From positions 1,494,356 to 1,558,355 of the forward strand of contig NW_004450329.1 in NCBI RefSeq assembly GCF_000321225.1: a DNA stretch of 64,000 bases, written 5' to 3'. A program made the translations under genes and the position numbers. The notes beneath the pieces were generated by a model. It saw only the letters and a list, made by a program, of their open reading frames with translations. It was not told where the DNA came from and searched no databases. Source of the stretch: Odobenus rosmarus divergens. Lineage: Eukaryota > Chordata > Mammalia > Carnivora > Odobenidae. Of this stretch, positions 46,961 to 57,639 are shown one piece after another (the stretch's first letter is position 1; every line of letters begins with the position of its first letter).

Positions 46961-49515
46961 CATTCATGCATGTAGCAGATGCTGTAGTAAAAATATATGT
47001 GAGAACACGGACAAGCTGAAGAGTATACTACATCTGTTAGACATTATTTAATCCTATTTAAGGGAAATAGTTGGTATTTTCAATTGTATGATATATCCAT
47101 GGTTTGGATCCTGAGTAAAGATTAAATGTGAAAAAGAAAAGATTAAATGTGATTTCTGGTATTCCAAAACTCAATTGTAATTAAGTAGCTGACACAGCAA
47201 TGGTATTTTTTCAGGTCTACCAAATCAGTGCCAAAGAGGGAGGCACCCGGACTTCAGTTTAAGGCGTTGGGTTACATGTCAATTACATCTCAATAAAACA
47301 CAGGGATAAAAGTCTTGGATTTCAATTTTACTTCTTTCTTTTCTGACCTGTGTTACTTTAGGGATTTTTTTTTTTCACTTCTTGAAACTTGCTTCCATCT
47401 TCTAAATTGTTCTCTTCAGCAGGAGAAATTATAAAGTTGGTCTCTTGTTCCTTCTCTTATTGTTTTAAAAATTAAGATAAAAAATTTCTTGTTTTTACTC
47501 TGAAACTTTTTTGTCCTTACCTACCAGAATGGGGAGGGTGCGGGGGAAGTTTGCTTATTCTATTGACATTTGAGTTTGCAAAGTAGAAAAGTGAGTGCAG
47601 CATACATGATTAATATTAATAATGATAATAAAAGCTCCTACAAAGGTTTCCCACTAATCTGATATTATTCAGGCTCTGGTGCATAATGAACATCCTGAAT
47701 ATTTAATAACTGAAAGAAAGAAAACCCAACTGAAAGAACATCTCGAGCTGTCATATATATGCATGAAAAAGCCCCTTATCCCATGACAAGAGAGAACAGA
47801 CTGGATCTGTCAATGCTAAAATATGACATTTTTACACCTCTAGTCAAATGTCACTACAGATTGCAAGTGACATCTTATAACAAAGAACAACTTCCTATAG
47901 AATATGAAAAATATAAATCCTTCTTTCCTTACTAAGAATTCATATTGAAAGGTCATTACAATGCGTATAAATCCCCCTGAAGCTGCTTAATGCACTTTCT
48001 ATTTTCACTCTAATATCATCAGGTGTTGAGAGTGGGCCCCCTTATAATTAGAAGCAGGTTCTAATTTGCATAGGCAAAGGCACAAAAAAAGCAGATAAGT
48101 GAGAATTTGCTTAGGGAAAAATGGTTGATCAACCAAAAAATAATGGGGAAATGATGGAATTAAAATGTCTAGTCCTTTGCACTTTGTAGAAAGGCTGTTT
48201 TCTTTGTTCTTTTTCCTTTCTTTCTTGCTGCCTCCACAACAAAGCACAGGCATCTCCTTAGGGCAAGACATGTTCCTCCAAAGCACATAAAGACTTTATG
48301 AGACACAAAGTTTTCTTAAGAAAATGAGATTTTTCCAATTCAGTTCACCCTCAAAATGAAATTAGTTTGGTGTATTATGTGAATGGTGTTTTTTTTTTCC
48401 TTCTTCTTTTTATATTCAGCATTTTGAATATGACAACAGAGCCTAAGAGAATATTTGGGAGGAAGGGAATAGACCCCAAAGCAATTGATTTTTACTTAGA
48501 GAATGAAAAAATGTACTATCAAAAGAAAACCTTAGCCTGTCTTTTAGGGATAAGCTGTTAACACTGCATTTTTCCTCTTCATTTATAAACTGCCACATGT
48601 TCAAATAAGGTTTCATTTTAATATCCTCCTTGTTTTCATTGTGCTTCCATTCCTGCCCCAGAAAACAATAAAATGGTGTTCGACATTTCTTCTCATTATT
48701 CATCCTCAATAATGTTAATCCATTTATATTAGGCATAATAGAGTCTTCAATAGAAGATTGCCAAGCCCTAAAATCCAAGGTTAGGAGTCCTCTAGAAACG
48801 TACTGCCAGCCTGATTTCCCAAATGTGTCTAAGGTCACATCACCATTGGGTGTTGAGGATTTCTGTTTACCAATGTGCTGTGACAAACTCTAGCTGCTCT
48901 GGACATTGTAAAATCTTCAGCCTGTTACAGACCATATGAGTTAATCAGTCCACTCCCCTGATCCAAAAAAGGTGTGAAACTATGAGAAGAAAAATAGATG
49001 GAAATCCATCCTATTATAAATGTTCAAAAAATATGAGGTATATAAAAAGTACACTATATCATTTTATACAATTTTTTTAAGACCTGGGTACATTTTACTA
49101 TGTTTGGAAGTATTTTCCTTCATTTAACAGAAAATATGCTTTCTACAAAGGCATGGAGGTATTGAAACTGAAGAATAAAATAATGCATATATGTTATGTT
49201 GATAGCCATGAAATCACAGTATGCATATAAGAAGACAAGAAAAATAGTTTAGATAGTATCAGGGATTGTTTCTATGTATTGGAATGTATTTTCTTTCCTG
49301 CTTTCAATTTTAATTCATTAGCTGTATTTTAAATAACTAGATTTTGTAAAATAGAAAAAAGTACTATAAAAACTGTACACTGTATAATATATTTTAGACC
49401 ATAATCTCTATCACTTGGTATTATAAAATTTCTATATTCATATGTAAAATTAACAAAACCTCCTCAGTTGAACTAAGTTTCAATGACAAACATTAGTTAT
49501 GTGGTATACCAAAGG
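46961..49515. other. Longest unassigned, possibly single-copy stretch
   Basis: About 2.5 kb without a named repeat, apart from an L1-like scrap at about 47255-47300 (caattacatctcaataaaac). It holds the longest non-repeat frame of the window, 147 codons at 48443-48886 minus, and an overlapping 64-codon plus frame with a hydrophobic start. Neither shows a known domain, and no promoter or splice structure supports a gene. Confidence 0.45.
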
Positions 49516-49517
49516 TC

Positions 49518-49622
49518 TAGTCATTCATTTATTTATTCAATAAGATGTTTGACTGCCTGCCAAGTGCCTAACATGTCACTGGGCATACAGTAGATACTTA
49601 ACAGATGTTTATTACATAAAGA
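49518..49622 (-). mobile_element. L2 3' end, antisense
   Basis: tttatttattcaataagatg, ctgccaagtgcctaacatgt and cactgggcatacagtagata follow reverse L2. Confidence 0.55.
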
Positions 49623-49790
49623 AAATAAATAACAGGACACTAGACATTTTACTAGGGAACGAAATTGTTGAGATGACCAAAGTAATCCCCTTCTTCTATT
49701 AGTATATATCTTTATGTATGTTCTCAGAGCTCAAGGGATTATAAATCCAGGTATCATTAACTTTGGAAACATGTAAACAATTCATCTCTT

Positions 49791-49792
49791 GA

Positions 49793-49832
<40 letters not shown>

Positions 49833-49871
49833 AGAAAGAAAGAAAGAAAGAAAGAAAGAAGAAAGAAAGAA
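49791..49871. repeat. (GAAA)n tract at gap edge
   Basis: About 80 bases of GAAA units with two single-base slips, ending in the gap. It probably caused the assembly to fail here. Confidence 0.97.
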
Positions 49872-50091
49872 NNNNNNNNNNNNNNNNNNNNNNNNNNNNN
49901 NNNNNNNNNNNNNNNNNNNNNNNNNNNNNNNNNNNNNNNNNNNNNNNNNNNNNNNNNNNNNNNNNNNNNNNNNNNNNNNNNNNNNNNNNNNNNNNNNNNN
50001 NNNNNNNNNNNNNNNNNNNNNNNNNNNNNNNNNNNNNNNNNNNNNNNNNNNNNNNNNNNNNNNNNNNNNNNNNNNNNNNNNNNNNNNNNNN
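49872..50091. other. Assembly gap (220 N)
   Basis: A run of unresolved bases. The ORFs that span it are artefacts. The missing sequence should include at least the tail half of a minus-strand SINE. Confidence 0.99.
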
Positions 50092-50182
50092 GGGAGCCCG
50101 ACGTGGGACTCAATCCCGGGACTCCAGGATCATGACCTGAGCCGAAGGCAGTCGCTTAATCAACTGAGCTACCCAGGCACCC
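50092..50182 (-). mobile_element. CAN-SINE type B, head half only
   Basis: Starts mid-element (gggagcccgacgtgggactc) right at the gap and ends with the head complement gagctacccaggcaccc. The rest lies in the gap. Confidence 0.95.
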
Positions 50183-50248
50183 TTAGCTATCACTTCTAAT
50201 CAATCCTTCATCATGCTGGCCTGTGGAAAGACAGTGCACCAAAAGATG

Positions 50249-50290
50249 TAAAATAGCTGGTAAAATAGCTGGTAAAATAGCTGGTAAAAT
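50249..50290. repeat. 12-bp tandem repeat, 3.5 copies
   Basis: Unit taaaatagctgg repeated head to tail without mismatch, then a partial taaaat. Confidence 0.97.
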
Positions 50291-50785
50291 TTAATGCAAT
50301 AATGATCATCATCATTTTCAGTGTATGGGCAAAGGCATGCTTTTTGTCCTTCCAATCAGTATATATCATTATCTTCATTTTACAATTAATGAGACTGTAG
50401 TAAAAAAAATTTTGTTCTTTCCCGGGTCATACTGCATGCCACAAAAGGTTGATACTCCAGAATCTCATTAAAATTAGTTGTAAATGTAGCTTATATTTAA
50501 TATATGCCGAAGGATATATGTAGAATATCCATATCTAAGATAGAAAGTATAAAGACAAAATAAACCCATGAATTCACCACATAGGTTAAGATCTAAAATG
50601 GTATCAAAACAGGTTTTTTTTTTTCTGTCCCATTTCCCTGTTTCCATCTTTGCAGAAGCTCTTCTTTTTCCCCCTCTTTTGAATGTTTGGTAGCCTAAAT
50701 AACATACTGTTCAGTATTGTTAGTTTCATAATAATGTCATAATTTGACTTATGTTTCTAAGAGTCCTATTTCAAGCCATTGCTTG
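50291..50785. other. Unassigned; MIR-like piece
   Basis: Bases about 50355-50480 (attatcttcattttacaatt then ctttcccgggtcatactgca) resemble antisense MIR. The rest is not recognised. Confidence 0.45.
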
Positions 50786-50887
50786 TACCTTGTGCAACCA
50801 CACCCACCCCAGCGGACTCTAAGCCAAGGGTGCATGATAACCCACAAGAATGAAGAAATGCCCCAGATACAGTGATCGAAACACGGG

Positions 50888-50893
50888 TTTATT
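50888..50893 (-). promoter_or_regulatory. LTR polyadenylation signal AATAAA
   Basis: Plus strand tttatt, in the R region about 65 bases after the TATA-like box in LTR orientation. Confidence 0.65.
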
Positions 50894-50956
50894 GGGAGAA
50901 CTTAAGTCCAGGAGGTCCAGGAGCAGCCCACTGGATAAAACATCCACTGCTGGAAT

Positions 50957-50963
50957 CTATATG
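50957..50963 (-). promoter_or_regulatory. TATA-like box of the solo LTR
   Basis: The minus strand reads catatag. Placement relative to the AATAAA suits a short R region; the match to a strict TATA box is imperfect. Confidence 0.45.
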
Positions 50964-51281
50964 CAGTAGGCTCTCATAGTTAGCAACTAGCCTCGCAACT
51001 CTCTGTAACCTCTCCCTTCTTGCACAACCAGCATTCCAAGGAGATCAAGGCCTGCCATCTGTACATTCTTCCTTACAAAGGAGACATGTCAGGTTGTGCA
51101 CCCCCTGGAGCCCTGACCTTGAATACTGTACATGTTTATCTACATATCCTGCTTCATGGGCATATAGACAGAAGACAGGACCTCTACATTCTCAAGACAG
51201 TGATTAACAGGGCCATTCAGTGTGTGCTTTGCAAAACCAGCCTTTCAGCACATTCCCTACATACCTGAAGTTTATTTATTT

Positions 51282-52720
51282 TATTTCTGTATAGTATTTC
51301 ACTGAATGAATATACCATACTTCATCTACTCTCTTGGCAATCATATTTATTGTTTTCAATTTTTTTGTTGTTTTTATACAAACAGCACACGTGCACACTC
51401 ACAGATAAAGATTGCTGTGTTTTTTATTGTTCCCGTGTCCATGCATAAGAGCACTCTAACATATATACTTAGGAATGAAAATGTTAGGACAACACAGATG
51501 TGATTATGCAGTGCTGTAAGAAAATGCCAAACATTTTCCAAAATGGTTGTACCAACACACAACTTCTAGTTGTTTATGTAAATTTGTTTTGACAGGCATC
51601 CTTTTCAATACTTGGTGTTGCTAGACTTGATAATTGTTAGCAATCTGGTGGATATTAAATTATGTCTAATTATGATCTTAATTCCATTTCTCTGATTATT
51701 AATCAGGATAAGCATATTTTCTTATGTCTGTGAGCCCTTCACATTTCTTTCTCTGTGAAACACTTGCTTATGCTTTGCTTATATTTTAATTGGATTATTT
51801 GCATATTTTGTATTGGGTTATTCAAATGTCAGAGACAAAAACACATCATTATACATATCTTTTGCCAATTCAGTGCTTGCATTTTTAATTACCTTATGGT
51901 GATTTATCTAACTGATATTCTAAATATCAACCTTTCTGTTTGTGACCAGAGTTTCTATGTCTTGTTTAAGATACACTTCTCTACTCTGCAAAGATAGTTT
52001 CCTATACTGACTTTAAGAATGTCAAAGTCCTGTCTTTAAATTTTAAATCTTAATCCACCAGAATTAATCATATGTGTAGAATAAAATTATGATCCAATTA
52101 ATTTTTCCATATATATAACTAGACCATTTATTGAATAGCCATTCTTTTCCTTATTGATCTACCCAGCCGTGTCCATCATTTCATGTTTTCTTATCATTTA
52201 CAGGTCTAAGTCTGATTTCTCTTTCTGTTCCATTTGTCAATCTCTGTATCTATATTATCTTAATACAAACTTATATGTCTTAATATATGGTAACTGGGCT
52301 CTAATACCTTATTCTTGGACTTTACCACACAAATTTTAGAATCAGTTTGTCAATTCACTTGCAAAAATGATACTCGCAGTGTTAATTGTAAGTACAAAAA
52401 TTTATGGATAAATTTGAAGGGAGTGGATATATTGATGATATAGATCATTTTATCCAAGGACACAGTGGGTTTCTTTATTATTGTTTGTTGTTTAATAAAT
52501 TAATGTGGTTATCTGCTTCTTTGGCACAAATCTTATTAAGTTTATTCCTCATTACTGCATAGTTTTGTTGCTATTGTAAATAATAACTTAAAAACCCATC
52601 TTTCCCAAATCTTAATTACTGGTAAATAGAAATACAGGTTATTATGTTTATATTTTATACAGTCAACTTGTTGAAGTTTTAATAATTTGTCTGGAAATTA
52701 TTTCAACTTTTCCGTGTTAA
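51282..52720 (-). mobile_element. Ancient L1 ORF2 region, antisense
   Basis: Plus-strand landmarks: ttccaaaatggttgtaccaa, tttctctgattattaatcag, tctgttccatttgtcaatct, tcttattaagtttattcctc. The spacing follows antisense ORF2 from the C-terminal region into the RT. Only short frames. Confidence 0.8.
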
Positions 52721-54017
52721 CAAATGTATCAGCTACCTAAGATCAAAAGTTTTAGGATTTTTGCTTATTTATTTGTTGTTAAGCCATGTCTAATTTTCTA
52801 TTTAGCCCATTTATTGTATTTTGGATTGTATATGTTTTATTTTTATTTTGTTAAATCTGCATTACTATTTGAAGCAACTGCTACTTACCACCATGCTAAT
52901 CTCATAAACCAGTTTTAAAAATGTATCTAATGATCCCAATATCTGAAGACTTTTGGATCTATGACACCGGTGGTTTATTTCCTTTAAATCTGATTATTCC
53001 ATTTTCCAGCTCATGTTTGCTTAATATTGATCTGCAGGAAGCCTGGGTAGCTAAATCAGTGATTCTAGACTCTGTGGACACTTCGAAATCAGTAAATGAA
53101 ACTGGCCTGAGGTCACTGTGGTCTCTTTCCTTGGGCGCCAGGGTTCCAGCCTTAATCCCCTTATCTCTGGCCCAAAGCTTACTTACCAGATCACAGTGCT
53201 GACTAAACATTTGGCCTTGGTGTTTCTCTGCATCTTGCAGTTTGCATCAAGGCTCATTCTTCCAACGTCATGTTTTCATAATTTGTTCTGATCTGTTTAT
53301 TCTGTCTATAGAGATTTCCCTTACCTCAAATCCTTTAAAAATTATTTTACATAGAACCTACAGTTTTGTTTTTATTTGTTTGTTTATTTATTTATTTTTT
53401 ATGTTTTTAAGTTGGAAGGCCCACAATACTGTCCATATGTCAGAAATGGAGCTTAAAGACTAAATATTTTAACTCTGCAAGTATACAATTTATAATATAA
53501 GCATTAAGGAAAATCAATCAAAACTGGGCCTGCAATCACAACTTTGTTTGAAACTCTTTAATCTCAAGGTGAGCCACTGTTTTATAGGGATACAAAAGCA
53601 AATGGCCACAAAATATTTCATACTTTATGAGAGAAATTCATGAAGACATGCATTACTATAGTTTTGTTTTTTCATGTGCATTTCTTCCCTCTATTCAAGA
53701 TGATAGGAGTTCTCATAGATGTTGGACATACTAAATGTCTGCAGTCTTAGGTTTAATGAATGTTAACTAGGTTATGGGTTAAACTGTTGTGACTGAGACT
53801 CAGAATAGCAGAGGCTTAAAGATCAGGCTGGTGTGCTAGCTGCAACTGTGTTGATGAGCCAGGCTCTTACTGTCATGTCACTTCAACAACCCTACAGTGA
53901 TTCTCTTGTCGGCATGGTCAAGAGCAAATCACCATTGCTACCACATTCTTCTAAGAAAGAAGGGAAGAGAAAAAGGGAAGGCATAACTCTTTCCATTCAA
54001 TACAAGAAGCCACATCC
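52721..54017. other. Unassigned sequence
   Basis: Contains overlapping frames at 52921-53202 (plus) and 52959-53210 (minus) without recognisable domains. The left 200 bases may still be L1. Confidence 0.4.
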
Positions 54018-54105
54018 ATTTTGAGTTTATTTTTGCATATGTTGTAAGAAAGTGGTCCAGTTTCATTCTTCTGTGTGTGGCTGTCCAATTTTCCAGCACC
54101 GTTTG
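54018..54105 (-). mobile_element. Antisense L1 ORF2 fragment, left half
   Basis: catatgttgtaagaaagtgg, tccagtttcattcttctgtg, tggctgtccaattttccagc follow antisense L1 ORF2. It continues at 54332 after an insertion. Confidence 0.85.
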
Positions 54106-54217
54106 GTATTTATTTATTTATTTATTTATTATTTATTTATTGTCTCAGTAACTAATTGATAGTAACTGTAGTAAGTTTGGCCTAAGAAATATTACCTGTC
54201 TGGCCAAGTCTGAATTC

Positions 54218-54257
<40 letters not shown>

Positions 54258-54281
54258 ACCTGTCTGGCCAAGTCTGAATTC

Positions 54282-54320
<39 letters not shown>

Positions 54321-54331
54321 TATCGTCGTCC
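54106..54331. mobile_element. Unidentified insertion with TSD and duplicated (TG)n
   Basis: L1 sequence is interrupted between ccagcaccgtttg (54093-54105) and ccagcaccatttg (54332-54344), a 13-bp TSD with one mismatch. The insert starts with (TTTA)n, as the tail of a minus-strand retroposon would. It then has about 75 bases of unique sequence and two 64-base units. Each unit is a 30-base identical lead (attacctgtctggccaagtc...) plus (TG)n. I cannot assign it to a known family. Confidence 0.65.
54191..54319. repeat. 64-bp compound tandem duplication with (TG)n
   Basis: Identical 30-base leads at 54191-54220 and 54255-54284, each followed by a TG run of about 34 bases. Confidence 0.97.
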
Positions 54332-54375
54332 CCAGCACCATTTGTTGAAGAGACTGTCTTTCTTCCAGTTACCAA
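54332..54375 (-). mobile_element. Antisense L1 ORF2 fragment, right half
   Basis: ccagcaccatttgttgaaga gactgtctttc is the continuation expected after 54105. Confidence 0.75.
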
Positions 54376-54740
54376 GGGCTCACATATCTTGGTAATCATA
54401 TGACACACATCACTGAGGTAAAACTGGGAAATATAGTACCTATTCTTGGCAGTTACGTTTCTAGCAACATTTGGGGGATCTATTACTATCGAAGAAATAG
54501 GATAGAATATTTGAGGTTCATATGATGGCTTCCTTTCTTTGTTTATTGCTAAATGCTCTGAGTTTCAAGACCATCTGATGCTAAGAACAGTTACATAGTC
54601 TCTTGTGTTTAGCAAATGAATCAGCATTTCATGTTCCACATACATTATATAATATTTAATTCCAAAAGAAACTGTCTTAGTTTAAGTAGCCTCCCAAAAA
54701 GACTCTGTGTAAGGTTTTGGGTACAAGTACTTCATTTAAG
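54376..54740. other. Unassigned sequence
   Basis: No element or frame recognised. Confidence 0.4.
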
Positions 54741-54751
54741 AAATGATCCCA

Positions 54752-54942
54752 GGTGCGCTTGGGTGGCTCAGATGTTAAGCGTCTGCCTTCAGCTCAGGTC
54801 ACAGTCCCAGGGTCCTAGGATCGAGCCCCGCATCGGGGTCCCTGCTCAGTGGAAAGCCTGCTTCTCCTTCTCCCACTCCCCGTTTGTGTTCCCTCTCGCT
54901 GTGTCTCTCTCTGTCAAATAAATAAATAAAATCTTAAAAAAA
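54752..54942 (+). mobile_element. CAN-SINE type A
   Basis: TSDs aaatgatccca (54741-54751) and aaataatccca, one mismatch. The head is slightly changed (ggtgcgcttgggtggctcag). Confidence 0.96.
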
Positions 54943-54953
54943 AAATAATCCCA

Positions 54954-55334
54954 GAAACCATTATGAGCGCATGGGGAAATGAGACAGGGAGGAGATAAAA
55001 GCCAATAATTTGCCACTACTGTCAATCAGGGGCAGATTCATTTGGGACCGTCTGAGAAACTGTGCACTTCAACTCCAATTTATCCAATAAAAAACAAGGA
55101 AGGCCATGTAATTATTCACTATGTTTACCAACTTCCATTCTTCACTGGTTGAGGTTTGCTCCTGGGGAGTTAACTCTCCTACATGACTACCCTACTATAT
55201 ACCTAGGTCAAGCATATGCCCCAGGCCAAAGAATATCACCCAGAGACACTGAGGAAGCCATGGACATGCACAGGAACTACAGGCCACCTGAAAACAGGCC
55301 AAGGGAATATGTGCAGGGCATTTCCAGTGACCTT
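54954..55334. other. Unassigned, moderately GC-rich
   Basis: A 96-codon frame (55062-55352) runs through it without a recognisable domain or a supporting gene structure. Confidence 0.4.
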
Positions 55335-55445
55335 TATAACCCTGTAAGGTAATATTACTTCCATTTTCCAAAGAAGGATACAGAGGCTCTTAGCGATTTT
55401 GAAACTTGCCTGGTAAGAAGGCCTGTAAGGCTTCTAATCTTTTCT
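55335..55445 (-). mobile_element. MIR SINE, antisense
   Basis: cctgtaaggtaatattactt ccattttccaaagaagg, then atacagaggctcttagcg follow reverse MIR. Confidence 0.65.
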
Positions 55446-55777
55446 GTCTCCTGCAATTTACTTCTCTACATGAGAATTAAAACAAACAAACAAACAAACA
55501 AAAAACTGTTATTGGAAAATCTTTCCTATTTTTCCAGAGTTTTGACACTTCATGAAGACTGTAAAGGATCTCTGCTTTTATTTCTTATTTAAGCCTCCAA
55601 GTGCCTGCCTTCATTGGCAGAGTGATGCAATTTAGTCTTTCTTGCATTCCAAAACAGCTTCCAGACATTCCAAAGTAGTTCACATTACATTTGATCCATT
55701 CCCCACATGCACTAGTGGTGATTGCTGGGATGAAGTAGTTATTTAAATAGTGTAGAGTTGAGTTGGCCATTTGCATT

Positions 55778-55783
<6 letters not shown>
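55446..55783. other. Unassigned, with (CAAA)n
   Basis: A (CAAA)6 run lies at 55481-55505. The rest is not recognised. Confidence 0.45.
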
Positions 55784-55813
<30 letters not shown>

Positions 55814-56022
55814 TTTTAAAGATTTTATTTATTTATTTGACTCAGAGAAAGAGATAGTGAGAGTGAGAGCACAAGCAGGTGGAGTGGCAGGAAGGCAGAG
55901 GGAGAGGGAGAAGCAGACTCCCCGCCGAGCAAGAAGCCCGATGCAGGGCTTGATCCCAGGACCCTGGGATCATGACCTGAGCCGAAGGCAGCCATTTAAC
56001 TGACTGAGCCACCCAGGCGCCC
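55784..56022 (-). mobile_element. CAN-SINE with (TA)n tail
   Basis: The head complement gagccacccaggcgccc is on the right. At the tail side an uninterrupted (TA)12 (55784-55808) sits between the flank ttgcatttctttta and the usual aaagattttattta. Right flank tgcttttcttag is TSD-like. Confidence 0.94.
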
Positions 56023-56604
56023 TGCTTTTCTTAGTTTATGTGAGTCTGTGAACTGCCACAGGAAGAGCCAACTCAGAGTGGGAACTGGGGGTGGTCCAAT
56101 GTATCTTTGACACTAGATCTCTCCCACCGGATATCTGATTATTGGTATAGGAAGAGTTGCCTCCACCTTGGGGAGCATTCACTTAAGGAAGAAATAGACA
56201 GCTGGAACTGTTTGGGTTTTCTTTTTCAGAATGAAGAATGTACATTGTGTGCATGTGTATGTTCCCAGTTCCTGTATCCACTTCCAAACTAAATGAATTC
56301 AGTACGTCTATTCCTATAAACATGTATATGGTATGATATGATAGGTATATGATGTCATACAGAAGTAACCTAGTCAAGATCATAGGGCAAAACAGGATCT
56401 AAACCACAACCGATGATTTTTACCATATCTTCCTGATTTGGCTGAGAGACTGCTACCAAACTAGAGAAAAATGTCTCCAAAATGAGATATAATATTCCTT
56501 ACACTCTTAAACACAAAGATACAACATACTGAGGGCTTTCTGGGTGACACAGCTACAATGTTACCATCATATTCTGTCTTTCTCCCTCTCTCCTGTCTCT
56601 TTCT
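56023..56604. other. Unassigned; weak MIR scrap
   Basis: gaagtaacctagtcaagatc ataggg (about 56362) may be antisense MIR. Nothing else is named. Confidence 0.4.
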
Positions 56605-56960
56605 CTGTTTCTCTGTCTCTGTCTCCAGGGCCTTTGCACAATCTGCCTGGAATATGTTCATTGTATTCATGTCATCTCTCCCCCCAGCTCTGACCCAACA
56701 CCTGAACAACATGGCTGGTCTTTCAGATTTTGTCCATGCCTCTGGGAGGTGGTCCTAACTTACGGCATCACTTTCAGAGACCCTATGCTGCTTTCCTTCA
56801 ATAGAATTTATTCCAATTTTAAGTTTATAGTTATATACATAATTATTTGTTTGACACCAGGCTTTCTGTCTATATAAACCCTACAAGGACAGAGCCTATT
56901 TAAGTCATTTTCACCACTGTATGTCAAAAAAATATGTGATACCAAGCAGGCAATCAAAAG
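56605..56960 (+). mobile_element. L2 LINE 3' region
   Basis: gtctccagggcctttgcaca atctgcctggaatatgttc is a classic L2 start. Later tctatataaaccctacaagg and acagagcctatttaagtcat match the L2 'gggcagggactttgtct' part. Confidence 0.8.
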
Positions 56961-57079
56961 TCTACTGAGCGTTTTAATTAGATTTTTATTCTAAAACATT
57001 TATTCAGTCAAAGTCAAAATGGAAGGAAATGCTTTCTTCTTTTACAAATTCTCCCAATCATTAAGCATATTTTTATAAA

Positions 57080-57500
57080 TTGATCTTTATTTTAATCATA
57101 TATAAACATAATTCTATGGTATTCATGATTTGAGGCCTTATTTTAACTTGACTATTTTTTAGTATCACTTCATAGTCTTATATCACTATATATATTGGTT
57201 TCATAGATCATAGGGTAATAACACCACTGTAGTATACTTATCCTTCTTCCATGACTGTATATTTGTTAATCCTCCTCCTAGTATTTTTAATTTGTTATTG
57301 TATATTATCTTGCAATAAACAAATTTTATGTGCATAAACCATTTATATATGTATGTATGTATGTATGTACGTATGTATTTATGATAAATTCCCAGAAGTA
57401 GAGGCAAGATGTATGTACATATAAATTGCTCTAAGAATGTCTTCTTAAAATACTCTCTAAAAGAAATGTACCACTCTAGATTTTTAGTAACAATATGGGA
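57080..57500 (-). mobile_element. Ancient L1 3' fragment, antisense (copy 1)
   Basis: tgataaattcccagaagtag and taaattgctctaagaatgtc resemble the antisense L1 'ataaattcctagaagtggaattgctg...ttgctctcca' module. Confidence 0.55.
57348..57377. repeat. (TATG)7 microsatellite
   Basis: Tetranucleotide run with one cgta change, inside L1 copy 1. Confidence 0.9.
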
Positions 57501-57639
57501 CCTCCATTCTCTTGTTCCAACTCTAAGATAATTAACAACCTTGTCCGTATATCTTCACATATTTTTCTATGGTTGTAGAAACATGACAACATGAGCATAC
57601 CTGAAAGGGATTATGCATTGGTGCATTTCTTGATTCCTT

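Larger units (their letters stand above)
50791..51261 (-). mobile_element. Solo ERV LTR with 5-bp TSD
   Basis: A 471-base block with TG...CA ends, exactly flanked by tacct (50786-50790 and 51262-51266). In LTR orientation it starts TGTAGGGAATGTGCTG and ends GGTTGCACA, with a TATA-like catatag and a downstream AATAAA. There is no internal retroviral sequence, so it is a solo LTR left by recombination between two LTRs. Class is uncertain; a 5-bp TSD fits several ERV classes. Higher GC than its surroundings. Confidence 0.85.

Noticed and set aside
47255..47305. caattacatctcaataaaac resembling an L1-type tail
   Set aside because: Too short and no TSD; kept only as a remark in the unassigned stretch.
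49757..50199. Long frames of 118 and 136 codons on both strands
   Set aside because: They are open only because they cross 220 N and a GAAA repeat.
53036..53060. gaagcctgggtagctaaatc resembling a SINE head
   Set aside because: No SINE body or tail follows; the match is too short.
55062..55352. 96-codon frame as a possible exon
   Set aside because: No recognisable domain and no splice or promoter support; the end overlaps an antisense MIR.
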